Source of the DNA: Pseudomonas yangonensis
GTDB taxonomy: Bacteria; Pseudomonadota; Gammaproteobacteria; Pseudomonadales; Pseudomonadaceae
Length of the DNA stretch: 64,000 bases
Direction: 5' to 3'
Assembly (NCBI RefSeq): GCF_009932725.1
Contig: NZ_BLJU01000021.1
Span: 62,001 to 126,000, forward strand
Position 1 is the first letter of the stretch; every line of letters starts with the position of its first letter. The notes beneath the pieces were generated by a model. It saw nothing but the letters and a program-made list of their open reading frames with translations, made no database searches and had not been told where the DNA came from. The position numbers were made by a program, and so were the translations under genes. Below, in pieces: positions 10,253-20,884 of the stretch.

Positions 10253-11116
10253 TCAGCCTTGCCGCACATCTACCAGACCGGAGAGAAAATGCGGACCAAG
10301 ATAACGCGAAGGCAAATCGAACTCCTCGGGGTATTCCACCTGCACCAGATAGAGCCCGTAGGGATGCGCGGTCACACCGCCGCTGCGGCGCTCCGCGCGA
10401 GCCAGCACCTCGCTCGCCCACTCCACCGGGCGCTCACCGGCACCGATGGCCATGAGCACACCGGCCATGTTACGCACCATGTGGTGCAGGAAGGCGTTGG
10501 CCCGAATATCCAGCACGATGAAACGCCCATGCTCGATCACTTCCAGATGATGGACGGTCTTGATCGGCGATTTGGCCTGGCACTGACCGGCGCGAAAGGA
10601 ACTGAAGTCATGGGTACCGATCAGCGCACGGGCCGCCTCGCGCATGCGCGCGGCATCCAGCGGCCGATGGTTCCAGGTCACCTCCTCGGCCAGGTGCGCC
10701 GGGCGAATCGGATCACTGTAGATCACGTAGCGATAGCGCCGCGCCATGGCACTGAAGCGCGCATGAAAATGCGCCGGCATTACCTTGGCCCATGTCACGC
10801 TGATGTCTTTGGGCAGGTTCAGGTTGGCGCCCATGATCCAGGCATGTAACGGCCGCTCAACGCGGGTGTCGAAGTGCACCACCTGACCACTGGCATGCAC
10901 CGATGCATCGGTTCGGCCCGCGCAATGAATGGTGACAGGCGCACCACCTGCCACTTTCGACAGCGCATCTTCCAGGCAACCCTGGATGGAGGCGACATTG
11001 CCGCTCTGACGTTGGAAACCGCGATAACGTGCGCCCTTGTATTCGAGGCCCAGGGCGACTCTGGAAAAGCCAGCGGCCGCCATTTCGGCGGCCGCTACAG
11101 GTACTGCTTCAGACAT
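10253..11116 (-). CDS. truA: tRNA pseudouridine(38-40) synthase
   Basis: This 287-aa enzyme modifies uridines 38-40 in the anticodon arm of tRNAs. The catalytic Asp70 is in CAGRTDASVHA. The YKGARYRGFQRQ segment (26-37) is the TruA N-terminal signature. I chose the ATG at 11116 (MSEAVPV). A TTG at 11128, which would overlap the fimV stop, is possible, and neither has a clear Shine-Dalgarno, so coupling to fimV translation is likely. Confidence 0.93.
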   Translation of the reverse strand: MSEAVPVAAAEMAAAGFSRVALGLEYKGARYRGFQRQSGNVASIQGCLEDALSKVAGGAPVTIHCAGRTDASVHASGQVVHFDTRVERPLHAWIMGANLNLPKDISVTWAKVMPAHFHARFSAMARRYRYVIYSDPIRPAHLAEEVTWNHRPLDAARMREAARALIGTHDFSSFRAGQCQAKSPIKTVHHLEVIEHGRFIVLDIRANAFLHHMVRNMAGVLMAIGAGERPVEWASEVLARAERRSGGVTAHPYGLYLVQVEYPEEFDLPSRYLGPHFLSGLVDVRQG

Positions 11117-11124
11117 GGAATCGA

Positions 11125-13941
11125 TCAAACCAACTTGGAAATCATCTCGCGAGCTTCCTGCTGCTGTGCTTCGTTACCTTCGGCGACCACTTCATCGAGA
11201 ATGTCGCGAGCCCCTTCGGTGTCGCCCATATCGATGTAGGCACGCGCCAGATCCAGCTTGGTCGCGGTCTCGTCGGTGCCGGAGAGGAAGTCGAAGTCAT
11301 CGTCGCCATCCAGACCACCGGACAGGCTGTCGACCGGTGCCAGCGGCGCGGCGTGCGGCTCTTCGAAGTCAGTGGACAACTGATCCAGCTCGGCAGTCAC
11401 TTCGTCCAGCTGCGCTGCAAAACTGTCAGGCTCGGCGACAGGCTGAGCCGGAGTTTCGTCCTCGAGCGACAGATCGAAGTCGGCCGGCAGGTCGAGATCG
11501 GCAGCCGGCGTCTCCTCCGGCAGGTCGAGGTTCAGACCGGAAAGGTCATCGGCAGGCTGGCTCAGCGGCGCATCATCGTCGAGGCTCAGCAGGAAATCAT
11601 CGGCCTCGTCGCCGGCAGCCACAGCGGGCTCGTCCAGATCGAGGTTGAAAGCAGAGAGGTCGTCAGCCGGCTGGGACAGTTCGACCTTGTCGTCGCCCAG
11701 GGCCAGATCGAAATCCAGATCGTCATCAGCTGAAGCGGCCGGCGCGGCTGGCTCGTCGATCAGACCGAAATCCAGATCATCGTCCAGCGACAGCGGTGCT
11801 TCATCGGCTTTGGCGGCCTGGAGGTCTTTCTCCAGATCAGCCTCAAGATCATCCAGGCTCAGGTCGAACGCATCGTCCAGGTCGCCAGCAGTGGCAGCAG
11901 GTGCTTCAGCGGCCGGCTCGTCCAGACTGAGGTCATCCAGGCTGAACTCGCTCATGTCATCCTCAGCGGACGCCGCAGCAGCTACTGCGCCGGCACCTGC
12001 AAAGGCAGCGATGGCCGGGTATTTGGCTTTCAACTGCTCAGCCTCGGCATTCACCCCACCGATCTCGCGCAGTTCATTGTCCTGACGGGCGAAACCCTCG
12101 CGATCGCCCAGCTCGGCATAAACTTCCATCAGCTTCAGACGCAGATCGGTACGGTGCGGCTCGTCGTTGATCGCGTTTTGCAGCAGCTCGGCTGCCTGAT
12201 TGAAACGACCGTAGGCAATATAGATATCCGCCTCGCCCAGCGCGTCGCCAGTCTGTGCCGTAACACGCTCTTCGCTTGCAGCCTGGACAGGCTCGTCATC
12301 GAGACCCGCGAAGCTGTCCTGCGGCATATCCAGATCCGATGCGAATGCCTGATCCTCGGACAGCTCATCAGCCAGCTCGTCCTGCTGCTCGGCTTCCTTC
12401 ATGGCATTGCGGCGCGACAAAGCCATCAGCGCAACCAGCAGGAGCAGCAGTGCACCGCCACCTGCCAACCCCAGCGTCATCGGGCTGGCCATCAGGTCAT
12501 CGATAAAACTCTGCGGAGCCGGGGCAGGCGCCGGAGCGGGCGCTGCGGGTTTGGCCTCTTCAGCCGGTTTGGCCGGAGCGGCAGGCTCAACGGCAGCAGC
12601 CGGCTCCTCGGCCGGCTGTTCGGTGGCGGCGGCGCTGTCTTCGACAGGCGCAGCAGGCTCCTCGGAGTAGTTGTAGTCGGGTGCCGCCTCTTCAGGCGGC
12701 GAGGCCGGTGGCGTTGCCGCCTCCGACAGGGGCGGCGCGGTCTCGGGCTCCGCAGCCGGCGTTTCCACCGCCGGGGCTTGCGCAGCCGGCTCATCCGCGG
12801 CGGCCGGAGCCGCCGACAGATCGGCCTGCAGTTTTGCCAGCTGGTTGTCCTTGAGTTCGACCAGGCGCTGCAGCTTGTCCAGCTGACTCTGCAAGTCACT
12901 GACTCGGCTTTGCAGCTCGGCATTCTCGCGACGGGTCGAGTCCAGGCTTTCCTGGGTCACGGCCAGCTTGTCGGCCAGCGCCTTGCTGTTGGCCGAGCCG
13001 GTATCGCTACCGCGAGTGGACTGACCAGCTTCAGCTGCAACCAGTTTCAGGCTGTCGGCGGACTCGGCAGTGGCCGGTGCGGAACCTGCGGTGGTACGGC
13101 GCGTGGCATCCAGCTGACGCGAAGCGACAGCGCGCCCTTCGCGCCAGGCGGCGTTCTGCTCGGCTACCTGGGCGACCGCCTCGGCATTGCTGCGACTGCG
13201 AATCTGCTGCTCGTCCGGCAGACGCAGTACCTGACCGCTCTTCATGCGGTTGATATTGCCGCCGATGAAGGCATCCGGGTTCAGATCCTGGATAGCCAGC
13301 ATGGTCTGATTGACCGAAGAACCACCGCCGACGCGCTGGGCGATTTCCCAGAGCGTATCGTTGGCAGTGGTTCTGTATTCGTTACCGGAAATGGCGCGCG
13401 AAGCCGGGGCCGGCGCGCTAGGACGCGGAGCGGGAGCTGGAGCGGCACTGCGCGGCGCAGGTGCCGGAGCCACGGAGGGACGCGGCGCAGGAGCGGCGAT
13501 CGGCAACTGAGGCGCAGCGGCTACGGTGGTTTGCGGCGAGTAAAGTGGCGGGTCTAGCAGCAGGGTATATTCACGCAGCAAGCGGCCGTTCGGCCAGAGC
13601 ACTTCCACCAGGAAGTTGAGGTAAGGTTCGCGTACGGCCTTACTCGAAGTAACGCGAATAACGCTTTTACCATTAGGCTTCAATACGGGAGTGAACTTGA
13701 GATCGGTCAGAAAGTACTGACGATCGACACCCGCCTTGACGAACTCTTCAGGGGACGCGAGGGTTGGAATTACCTCATTGGAGGCAAGATCGCGCACCTC
13801 CAGCAATTCGATTTCCGCTACCAACGGCTGATTCAGCGAGGATTGCAGGGTAACTTCACCCAAACCCAGCGCATGCGCCATACCGGAAGACAGCGCGGAA
13901 GCGGCTGCGATTGCCAGCACCAGTTTGCGAACCCGAACCAT
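11125..13941 (-). CDS. fimV: FimV-type pilus assembly/polar hub protein
   Basis: This 938-aa peptidoglycan-binding inner-membrane protein is needed for type IV pilus assembly and twitching and for polar localisation in Pseudomonas. The order is: signal peptide (1-25), FimV N-terminal domain (26-130), Pro/Ala-rich linker, LysM domain (about 189-242), coiled coil (about 323-378), a long Ala/Pro/Glu-rich stretch, one membrane helix (about 488-509), a very acidic cytoplasmic part with repeated DDLSLDEPA-like units, and the C-terminal FimV/TPR helix pair (about 886-938). The ATG at 13941 has AAGG upstream; longer starts would bury the signal peptide. Confidence 0.95.
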   Translation of the reverse strand: MVRVRKLVLAIAAASALSSGMAHALGLGEVTLQSSLNQPLVAEIELLEVRDLASNEVIPTLASPEEFVKAGVDRQYFLTDLKFTPVLKPNGKSVIRVTSSKAVREPYLNFLVEVLWPNGRLLREYTLLLDPPLYSPQTTVAAAPQLPIAAPAPRPSVAPAPAPRSAAPAPAPRPSAPAPASRAISGNEYRTTANDTLWEIAQRVGGGSSVNQTMLAIQDLNPDAFIGGNINRMKSGQVLRLPDEQQIRSRSNAEAVAQVAEQNAAWREGRAVASRQLDATRRTTAGSAPATAESADSLKLVAAEAGQSTRGSDTGSANSKALADKLAVTQESLDSTRRENAELQSRVSDLQSQLDKLQRLVELKDNQLAKLQADLSAAPAAADEPAAQAPAVETPAAEPETAPPLSEAATPPASPPEEAAPDYNYSEEPAAPVEDSAAATEQPAEEPAAAVEPAAPAKPAEEAKPAAPAPAPAPAPQSFIDDLMASPMTLGLAGGGALLLLLVALMALSRRNAMKEAEQQDELADELSEDQAFASDLDMPQDSFAGLDDEPVQAASEERVTAQTGDALGEADIYIAYGRFNQAAELLQNAINDEPHRTDLRLKLMEVYAELGDREGFARQDNELREIGGVNAEAEQLKAKYPAIAAFAGAGAVAAAASAEDDMSEFSLDDLSLDEPAAEAPAATAGDLDDAFDLSLDDLEADLEKDLQAAKADEAPLSLDDDLDFGLIDEPAAPAASADDDLDFDLALGDDKVELSQPADDLSAFNLDLDEPAVAAGDEADDFLLSLDDDAPLSQPADDLSGLNLDLPEETPAADLDLPADFDLSLEDETPAQPVAEPDSFAAQLDEVTAELDQLSTDFEEPHAAPLAPVDSLSGGLDGDDDFDFLSGTDETATKLDLARAYIDMGDTEGARDILDEVVAEGNEAQQQEAREMISKLV

Positions 13942-14096
13942 AGCGTTATCCCTTGTTTTAGCTTTTTTCTCGACATGCGAGAGGGTCTTGAGAATTGCTG
14001 CCTGCCTCCGCTCCAGGAGCGGCTCCCCATTCAGCAATCAACTCAGCCAGTATTGCCAAGCTAGAAAGATTCTTCAAATTTCTAGGTAAGTATCTT

Positions 14097-15107
14097 TTAC
14101 AGATAGTGTTTTATCAATAACTCGGCTATCTCTATAGCATTGAGTGCGGCGCCTTTTCTCACATTATCAGACGCAATCCACAAATTGAGTTGCCCTGGAT
14201 CGCTGACGCCACGACGAACCCGCCCGACATAGACGTGGTCCTGCCCCACCGCATCGCCAACGGCGGTCGGGTAGTCGCCCGCCTCGACCAGCTCGATACC
14301 CTGCGCGGCCTCCAGCAATTGCTGCACGGCATCAACGTCGATGTCCGCATCGGTCTGCACACCAAGTGCCAGACTGTCGCCAAAAAATACCGGTGCCAGG
14401 ACGCAGGTAGCAGCCACTGGAAGCTCGGGCAACCCCAATAGCTGCCGAACCTCGGCGGCGAGACGCTTCTCCAGCTGCGCATGCCCATACTCATCGACCT
14501 CACCGACCTGCGCCAACAGATTGAAGGCGATCTGCCGATCGACCGTCCTGGGCTCCAACGGGCGTGCGTTCAGCAACTCGGCGGTCTGCCGGGCGAGCTC
14601 CTGCACACCATTGCGCCCCAGGGTCGAGATGGCCAGCATGGCGGTGAGGTGGAGCCGTTGCGGCTGCAATACAGGTTTCAATGCTGCCAGTACCAGCGCA
14701 CAGGCAACCGCTGAAGGGGTCGGTGCGCTGACGCACCACGGCCTGCGCAATGCGGGCAATCCTTCGACACCCAGTTCGGGCAGCACGCACGGGGCCTGCT
14801 CCAGCGGCAACGCGGCACTCAGATCGATGAGCGAACAACCGGCCGTCAGCACACGCTCATGACAAGCGCGCGTAACCTCTGCACCGGCGGCGAAGAATGC
14901 CAATTGCACCTGAGAGAAATCGAACGCCTCGAGCGACCGCACCCGTACCTGGCGACCACGAAATGAAAGGCTCTGCCCTACCGACTCGCTGCTGGCCAGC
15001 AGGTGCAGATCCTTGACCGGAAACTCACGTTCTTCGAGCAACTCGACCAGCGCTTCGCCGACATTACCGGTGGCGCCGATCAGGGCGACATTGATGGGCT
15101 GACTCAT
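14097..15107 (-). CDS. usg: USG-1-type aspartate-semialdehyde dehydrogenase paralogue lacking the catalytic cysteine
   Basis: This 336-aa protein has the semialdehyde dehydrogenase fold: NAD-binding GATGNVG at 11-17 and a dimerisation domain. Where active enzymes have the NPNCSTIQ-type motif, this one reads SAPTPSAVA, with Pro131 in place of the nucleophilic Cys. It is probably not a dehydrogenase. True asd lies immediately upstream, so this is the divergent paralogue often called Usg. The ATG at 15107 has an AGG upstream. A structural or regulatory role is possible, but nothing in the sequence shows which. Confidence 0.85.
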   Translation of the reverse strand: MSQPINVALIGATGNVGEALVELLEEREFPVKDLHLLASSESVGQSLSFRGRQVRVRSLEAFDFSQVQLAFFAAGAEVTRACHERVLTAGCSLIDLSAALPLEQAPCVLPELGVEGLPALRRPWCVSAPTPSAVACALVLAALKPVLQPQRLHLTAMLAISTLGRNGVQELARQTAELLNARPLEPRTVDRQIAFNLLAQVGEVDEYGHAQLEKRLAAEVRQLLGLPELPVAATCVLAPVFFGDSLALGVQTDADIDVDAVQQLLEAAQGIELVEAGDYPTAVGDAVGQDHVYVGRVRRGVSDPGQLNLWIASDNVRKGAALNAIEIAELLIKHYL

Positions 15108-15186
15108 GGACGGACCTACAACACAGAAGGAGCGGCACTGTAACTGCACGCCCCAGGTCCGGGCAATCGGCTAACGTGTGCCAGAA

Positions 15187-15226
15187 AAGACAAAGCCCCT
15201 CTGCCGAAACAGAAGGGCCTTGTTTG
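15187..15226 (-). terminator. Rho-independent terminator after asd
   Basis: On the minus strand, about 20 bp after the asd stop, an imperfect stem AAGGCCCTTCTG / CAGAGGGGCTTTG with a six-base loop is followed by TCTTTTCT. It separates asd from usg. Confidence 0.75.
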
Positions 15227-15244
15227 ACTACGGACACCTGGCGC

Positions 15245-16357
15245 TTAGCGCTCCAGCAGAATCCGCAACATGCGGCGCAGCGGCTCGGCGGCGCCCCACA
15301 GCAACTGATCGCCCACGGTGAATGCCCCCAGATATTGCGAGCCCATGTTCAGCTTGCGGAGACGACCGACCGGTACGCTCAGGGTGCCAGTCACGGCAGT
15401 CGGGCCAAGGTCGCGGATGGATTCTTCGCGGTGGTTCGGCACCAGTTTGACCCAGGGGTTGTGCTGGCTGATCAGGCCTTCGATGTCGGCCATCGGCACA
15501 TCCTTGTTCAGCTTGATGGTCAGCGCCTGGCTGTGGCAACGCATCGCGCCGATACGCACGCAGATGCCATCGACCGGGATCGGGCTCTTGAAGCGGCCGA
15601 GGATCTTGTTGGTTTCGGCCTGGGCTTTCCACTCCTCACGGCTCTGCCCGTTCGGCAGCTCCTTATCGATGTACGGAATCAGGCTGCCGGCCAGCGGCAT
15701 GCCGAAGTTGTCCACCGGGAAGGCTTCGCTGCGCATGGCGTCGGCGACCTTGCGGTCGATATCGAGGATGGCACTGGCCGGGTCGGCCAGTTCATCGGCG
15801 ACGGCACCATTGATCGCGCCCATCTGCTTGATCAGCTCGCGCATGTTCTGCGCGCCGGCACCGGAGGCCGCCTGGTAGGTCATGGCGCTCATCCATTCCA
15901 CCAGACCGGCTTCGTACAGACCGCCGAGCGCCATCAGCATCAGGCTGACGGTGCAGTTACCGCCGATGTAGTTCTTGGTGCCGGCGTCCAGCGCCTGATC
16001 GATTACCTTGCGGTTGACCGGATCGAGCACGATTACCGAGCTATCATCCATGCGCAGCGACGAGGCAGCATCAATCCAGTAGCCCTGCCAGCCGGCTTCA
16101 CGCAGCTTGGGGAAGACTTCGTTGGTGTAGTCGCCACCCTGGCAGGTCAGGATCACGTCCAGGCCTTTCAGGTCTTCGATGCTGTAGGCGTCCTTCAGCG
16201 GAGCAATGTCCTTGCCAATGGCCGGGCCCTGGCCGCCGACATTGGAGGTGGTGAAGAACACCGGCTCGATCAGGTCGAAGTCCCGCTCTTCCAGCATGCG
16301 CTGCATGAGCACGGAACCGACCATGCCACGCCAACCGATCAGACCTACACGTTTCAT
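15245..16357 (-). CDS. asd: Aspartate-semialdehyde dehydrogenase
   Basis: This 370-aa enzyme reduces aspartyl phosphate to aspartate semialdehyde for lysine/diaminopimelate, threonine and methionine synthesis. The NADP-binding region GLIGWRGMVGS is at 5-15, and the catalytic Cys135 is in IGGNCTVSL. The length and N-terminus (MKRVGLIGWRGMVGSVL) match the gammaproteobacterial long form. It follows leuB (56-bp gap) and precedes the cysteine-less paralogue usg, ending at its own terminator. Confidence 0.97.
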   Translation of the reverse strand: MKRVGLIGWRGMVGSVLMQRMLEERDFDLIEPVFFTTSNVGGQGPAIGKDIAPLKDAYSIEDLKGLDVILTCQGGDYTNEVFPKLREAGWQGYWIDAASSLRMDDSSVIVLDPVNRKVIDQALDAGTKNYIGGNCTVSLMLMALGGLYEAGLVEWMSAMTYQAASGAGAQNMRELIKQMGAINGAVADELADPASAILDIDRKVADAMRSEAFPVDNFGMPLAGSLIPYIDKELPNGQSREEWKAQAETNKILGRFKSPIPVDGICVRIGAMRCHSQALTIKLNKDVPMADIEGLISQHNPWVKLVPNHREESIRDLGPTAVTGTLSVPVGRLRKLNMGSQYLGAFTVGDQLLWGAAEPLRRMLRILLER

Positions 16358-16413
16358 AACGACTACACCTATATAAACAGCCCACCGGAACCACCCCGGC
16401 GGGGCTGGGAAGA

Positions 16414-17496
<1,083 letters not shown>

Positions 17497-17513
17497 CTTT
17501 TTTCCTTGGAAAA

Positions 17514-17587
17514 GGCTACAGACTGCAGGCCACAGGCTTCAGGCCGCAAGCAAAAAGCCTGCAGCCTGTAGCTTGCGGCCTGCAGCC
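17514..17587. repeat. Inverted-repeat cluster GGCTACAG/GCTGCAGGC between leuD and leuB
   Basis: Several related palindromic segments (17514-17530, 17535-17551, 17557-17587) built from GCTGCAGGC and CCGCAAGC fill the spacer and can fold into one long hairpin. It resembles the 'GCTACAGGCTGCAAGC' spacer repeats seen in some Pseudomonas genomes (recollection). It could act as a processing or attenuation hairpin between leuD and leuB. Confidence 0.65.
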
Positions 17588-17591
17588 GCTG

Positions 17592-18239
17592 TTATTTGAT
17601 CGCGCCGAACAGCCAGGGGCTGTTCTGCTGGTGTTTGGCTTCAAAGGCCTTGATCGCGTCCTGATCCTGCAGGGTCAGGCCGATGTCGTCCAGACCGTTG
17701 AGCAGGCAGTGCTTGCGGAAGGCATCGACTTCGAAGCTGTACTGCACGCCATCGGGACGGGTCACGGTCTGCGCCTCGAGGTCGACGGTCAGCTGATAAC
17801 CCTCGGTGGCCTCGGCCTGCTCGAACAGCGCATCGACCTCTTCATCCTTGAGGATGATCGGCAGCAGGCCGTTCTTGAAGCTGTTGTTGAAGAAGATGTC
17901 AGCGAAACTCGGTGCGATGACGGTGCGAAAGCCGTACTCGTCCAGCGCCCATGGCGCGTGCTCGCGCGAGGAACCGCAGCCGAAGTTCTCGCGTGCCAGC
18001 AGCACACTGGCGCCCTGATAGCGCGGGAAGTTCAGCACGAAATCCTTGTTGATCGGGCGCTTGGAATTATCCTGATTCGGCTGACCGACATCCAGGTAGC
18101 GCCACTCGTCGAACAGGTTGGGGCCGAAGCCGGTGCGCTTGATCGACTTCAGAAACTGCTTGGGAATGATCTGGTCGGTATCGACGTTGGCTCGATCGAG
18201 CGGGCAGACCAGGCCGGTGTGTTGGGTGAAGGCTTTCAT
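17592..18239 (-). CDS. leuD: 3-isopropylmalate dehydratase small subunit
   Basis: This 215-aa swivel subunit pairs with LeuC to isomerise 2-isopropylmalate to 3-isopropylmalate. It starts MKAFTQHTGLVCPLDRAN and contains the substrate-binding GCGSSREHAPWA segment. The ATG at 18239 lies 11 bases after the leuC stop, with GGAG upstream. A longer upstream extension in the same frame is only the overlap with leuC and is rejected. Confidence 0.97.
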   Translation of the reverse strand: MKAFTQHTGLVCPLDRANVDTDQIIPKQFLKSIKRTGFGPNLFDEWRYLDVGQPNQDNSKRPINKDFVLNFPRYQGASVLLARENFGCGSSREHAPWALDEYGFRTVIAPSFADIFFNNSFKNGLLPIILKDEEVDALFEQAEATEGYQLTVDLEAQTVTRPDGVQYSFEVDAFRKHCLLNGLDDIGLTLQDQDAIKAFEAKHQQNSPWLFGAIK

Positions 18240-18250
18240 CAGAACTCTCC

Positions 18251-19678
18251 TCAGGCCTGGATCAATTCGCGAACGTCGATGAAGCGGCCGGTCACCGCTG
18301 CAGCGGCAGCCATGGCCGGGCTCACCAGGTGGGTACGGCCACCGGCGCCCTGACGGCCCTCGAAGTTGCGGTTGGAGGTGGACGCGCAATGCTCGCCGCT
18401 GCCGAGTTTGTCCGGGTTCATCGCCAGGCACATGGAGCAGCCAGGCTCACGCCATTCGAAACCGGCGTCGATGAAGATCTTGTCCAGCCCTTCCGCTTCG
18501 GCTTGCGCCTTGACCAGACCGGAGCCCGGCACCACCAGCGCCTGCTTGACGGTGCTGGCGACCTTGCGCCCCTTGGCCACCTCGGCAGCGGCGCGCAGGT
18601 CTTCGATACGCGAGTTGGTGCAGGAGCCGATAAAGACGCGATCCAGACGAATATCGGTGATCGGCTGGTTGGCGGTCAGGCCCATGTACTTGAGCGCACG
18701 GGTGATCGAGTCCTTCTTCACCGGGTCGGCCTCGGCAGTCGGGTCCGGTACGTTCTGGTCGACGGCCAGGACCATCTCCGGGGAGGTGCCCCAGCTGACC
18801 TGCGGTTTGATGTCTTCAGCCTTGAGCTCGACCACGGTATCGAACACCGCATCGGCGTCGGACACCAGGTTCTGCCACTGCGCCACGGCCTTGTCCCAGT
18901 CGCTGCCTTTCGGTGCGAACGGGCGATCCTTGACGTAGGAGATGGTCTTTTCGTCCACCGCCACCAGACCTACACGGGCACCAGCCTCGATGGACATGTT
19001 GCAGATGGTCATGCGCCCTTCCAGCGACAGATCGCGGATCGCGCTGCCGGCGAATTCCAGCGCATGGCCGTTGCCACCGGCAGTGCCGATCTTGCCGATC
19101 ACCGCCAGCACGATGTCCTTGGCGGTTACGCCGAACGGCAATTTGCCTTCGACGCGTACCTGCATGTTCTTCATCTTCTTGGCCACCAGGCACTGGGTAG
19201 CGAGCACGTGCTCGACCTCGGAAGTGCCGATGCCGTGGGCCAACGCCCCGAAGGCGCCATGGGTGGAGGTGTGCGAGTCGCCGCAGACCACGGTCATGCC
19301 CGGCAGAGTGGCACCCTGCTCTGGCCCGACCACGTGAACGATGCCCTGACGCACGTCGTTCATCTTGAATTCGAGGATGCCGAAGTCATCGCAGTTCTCG
19401 TCCAGAGTCCGTACCTGAATGCGCGAAACTTCGTCGGCGATGGCGTCGAGGCCGCCTTGGCGCTCGGCCTTGGTGGTCGGCACGTTGTGATCCGGCGTGG
19501 CGATGTTGGCGTCGATGCGCCACGGCTTGCGCCCGGCCAGGCGCAGGCCTTCGAATGCCTGGGGCGAGGTCACCTCGTGGAGGATGTGACGATCGATGTA
19601 GATCAACGAGGAACCGTCGTCACGACGTTTCACTTCGTGCATTTCCCAGAGCTTGTCGTAGAGCGTCTTGCCAGTCAT
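18251..19678 (-). CDS. leuC: 3-isopropylmalate dehydratase large subunit
   Basis: This 475-aa aconitase-family subunit carries the [4Fe-4S] cluster. Cluster ligands are Cys353 (GSCTNSR) and Cys414/Cys417 (CSMC). The CGDSHTSTHGAFG signature is at 132-144. It is the first gene of the leuC-leuD-(leuB) block and is divergent from a LysR-type regulator at 19899. A T-N11-A box in the 220-bp spacer is a candidate control site. Confidence 0.97.
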   Translation of the reverse strand: MTGKTLYDKLWEMHEVKRRDDGSSLIYIDRHILHEVTSPQAFEGLRLAGRKPWRIDANIATPDHNVPTTKAERQGGLDAIADEVSRIQVRTLDENCDDFGILEFKMNDVRQGIVHVVGPEQGATLPGMTVVCGDSHTSTHGAFGALAHGIGTSEVEHVLATQCLVAKKMKNMQVRVEGKLPFGVTAKDIVLAVIGKIGTAGGNGHALEFAGSAIRDLSLEGRMTICNMSIEAGARVGLVAVDEKTISYVKDRPFAPKGSDWDKAVAQWQNLVSDADAVFDTVVELKAEDIKPQVSWGTSPEMVLAVDQNVPDPTAEADPVKKDSITRALKYMGLTANQPITDIRLDRVFIGSCTNSRIEDLRAAAEVAKGRKVASTVKQALVVPGSGLVKAQAEAEGLDKIFIDAGFEWREPGCSMCLAMNPDKLGSGEHCASTSNRNFEGRQGAGGRTHLVSPAMAAAAAVTGRFIDVRELIQA

Positions 19679-19847
19679 CAGCCTTACCTCATCAGCGCCT
19701 TTCGGACACTTCCGGAGCTGCCTGCGTTGTCACCGCCAAGCGTCGGAAGTACCCATTTCTATGCCCGGGCAAATGGCCCTTCGGCTTATGGGGAGAATGC
19801 TATTGCCGGGCACGAAATAACTCAAATTCATATTTTTTATTCAAAGG

Positions 19848-19862
19848 ATTCCGCATCGGAAT
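19848..19862. promoter_or_regulatory. Candidate LysR-type T-N11-A operator
   Basis: ATTCCG-CAT-CGGAAT is a perfect interrupted palindrome; its inner 13 bases (19849-19861) fit the LTTR T-N11-A consensus. It lies 36 bp before the LysR start codon and about 170 bp from the leuC start, the usual position for an autoregulatory LTTR box in a divergent spacer. Confidence 0.6.
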
Positions 19863-19898
19863 GTATGCTCAGCTGATCTTCAACACCCGGAGCGCTCC

Positions 19899-20780
19899 AT
19901 GGATCTGGCCAACCTCAACGCCTTCATCGCCATTGCCGAAACCGGCAGCTTTTCCGAAGCCGGGGAGCGCCTGCACCTGACCCAGCCGGCCGTGAGCAAG
20001 CGCATCGCCGGCCTGGAACAGCAACTGGGCGTCCGCCTGTTCGATCGCCTCGGTCGCGAGATCGGCCTGACTCAGGCTGGCCGCGCATTGCTGCCGCGCG
20101 CCTACCAGATCCTCAACGTACTGGACGATACGCGCCGCGCGCTGACCAACCTCTCAGGCGAAGTCAGCGGCCGCCTGACTCTTGCCACCAGCCACCATAT
20201 CGGCCTGCACCGCCTCCCTGCCCTGCTGCGCGCCTTTACCCGCGCCCACCCGCAGGTGGCGCTGGATATCCAGTTCCTCGATTCGGAAGTGGCTTACGAA
20301 GAAGTTCTGCATGGTCGCGCCGAGCTGGCGGTGATTACTCTGGCCCCGGAAACCCGCGAGCCGATCCGTGCCGTGGCGGTGTGGGACGACCCGCTGGACT
20401 TCGTTGCCGCGCCGGAACATCCGCTGGCGCGCAGCCAGGTGATCAGCCTGGCCGATGTGGCGCAGCACCCGGCGGTGTTTCCCGGCGGCAACACCTTCAC
20501 TCATCACATCGTGCAGCGCCTGTTCGAGGCGCAGGGCCTGACACCGAACATCGCCATGAGCACCAACTACCTGGAAACCATCAAGATGATGGTATCCATC
20601 GGCCTGGCCTGGAGCGTCTTGCCACGCACCATGCTCGACGAACAGGTTGCGCGCCTGCCGATACCCGGCATTCAGCTGACCCGCCAGCTAGGCTACATCC
20701 TGCATACCGAACGCACGCTGTCCAATGCGGCGCGGGCATTCATGGATCTGCTCGACAGCCAGCGCGACGACCTTGCATAG
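19899..20780 (+). CDS. LysR-family transcriptional regulator divergent from leuC
   Basis: This 293-aa protein has an N-terminal winged helix-turn-helix (residues 1-60, FSEAGERLHLTQPAVSKRI) and a LysR substrate domain (about 90-290). It begins MDLANLNAFIAI. LTTRs usually control the divergent neighbour, which here is leuC, so control of leucine synthesis by a leucine-pathway metabolite is plausible but is inference. The ligand is unknown. A T-N11-A palindrome lies just upstream. Confidence 0.92.
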   Translation: MDLANLNAFIAIAETGSFSEAGERLHLTQPAVSKRIAGLEQQLGVRLFDRLGREIGLTQAGRALLPRAYQILNVLDDTRRALTNLSGEVSGRLTLATSHHIGLHRLPALLRAFTRAHPQVALDIQFLDSEVAYEEVLHGRAELAVITLAPETREPIRAVAVWDDPLDFVAAPEHPLARSQVISLADVAQHPAVFPGGNTFTHHIVQRLFEAQGLTPNIAMSTNYLETIKMMVSIGLAWSVLPRTMLDEQVARLPIPGIQLTRQLGYILHTERTLSNAARAFMDLLDSQRDDLA

Positions 20781-20884
20781 CTCGCTGGCATCAGACTAAC
20801 GTGGCGACATAAGGATAAAAAAAACTGTCTACATGCCATTAATGCCCGCCCCGCGCATAGCGCCCTCCGGAGAACGGTTCGGCC

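Noticed and set aside
12154..13557. 467-codon frame antisense to fimV
   Set aside because: Mirrors the Ala/Pro/Glu-rich repeats of fimV; Arg/Gly/Leu-rich translation without domains.
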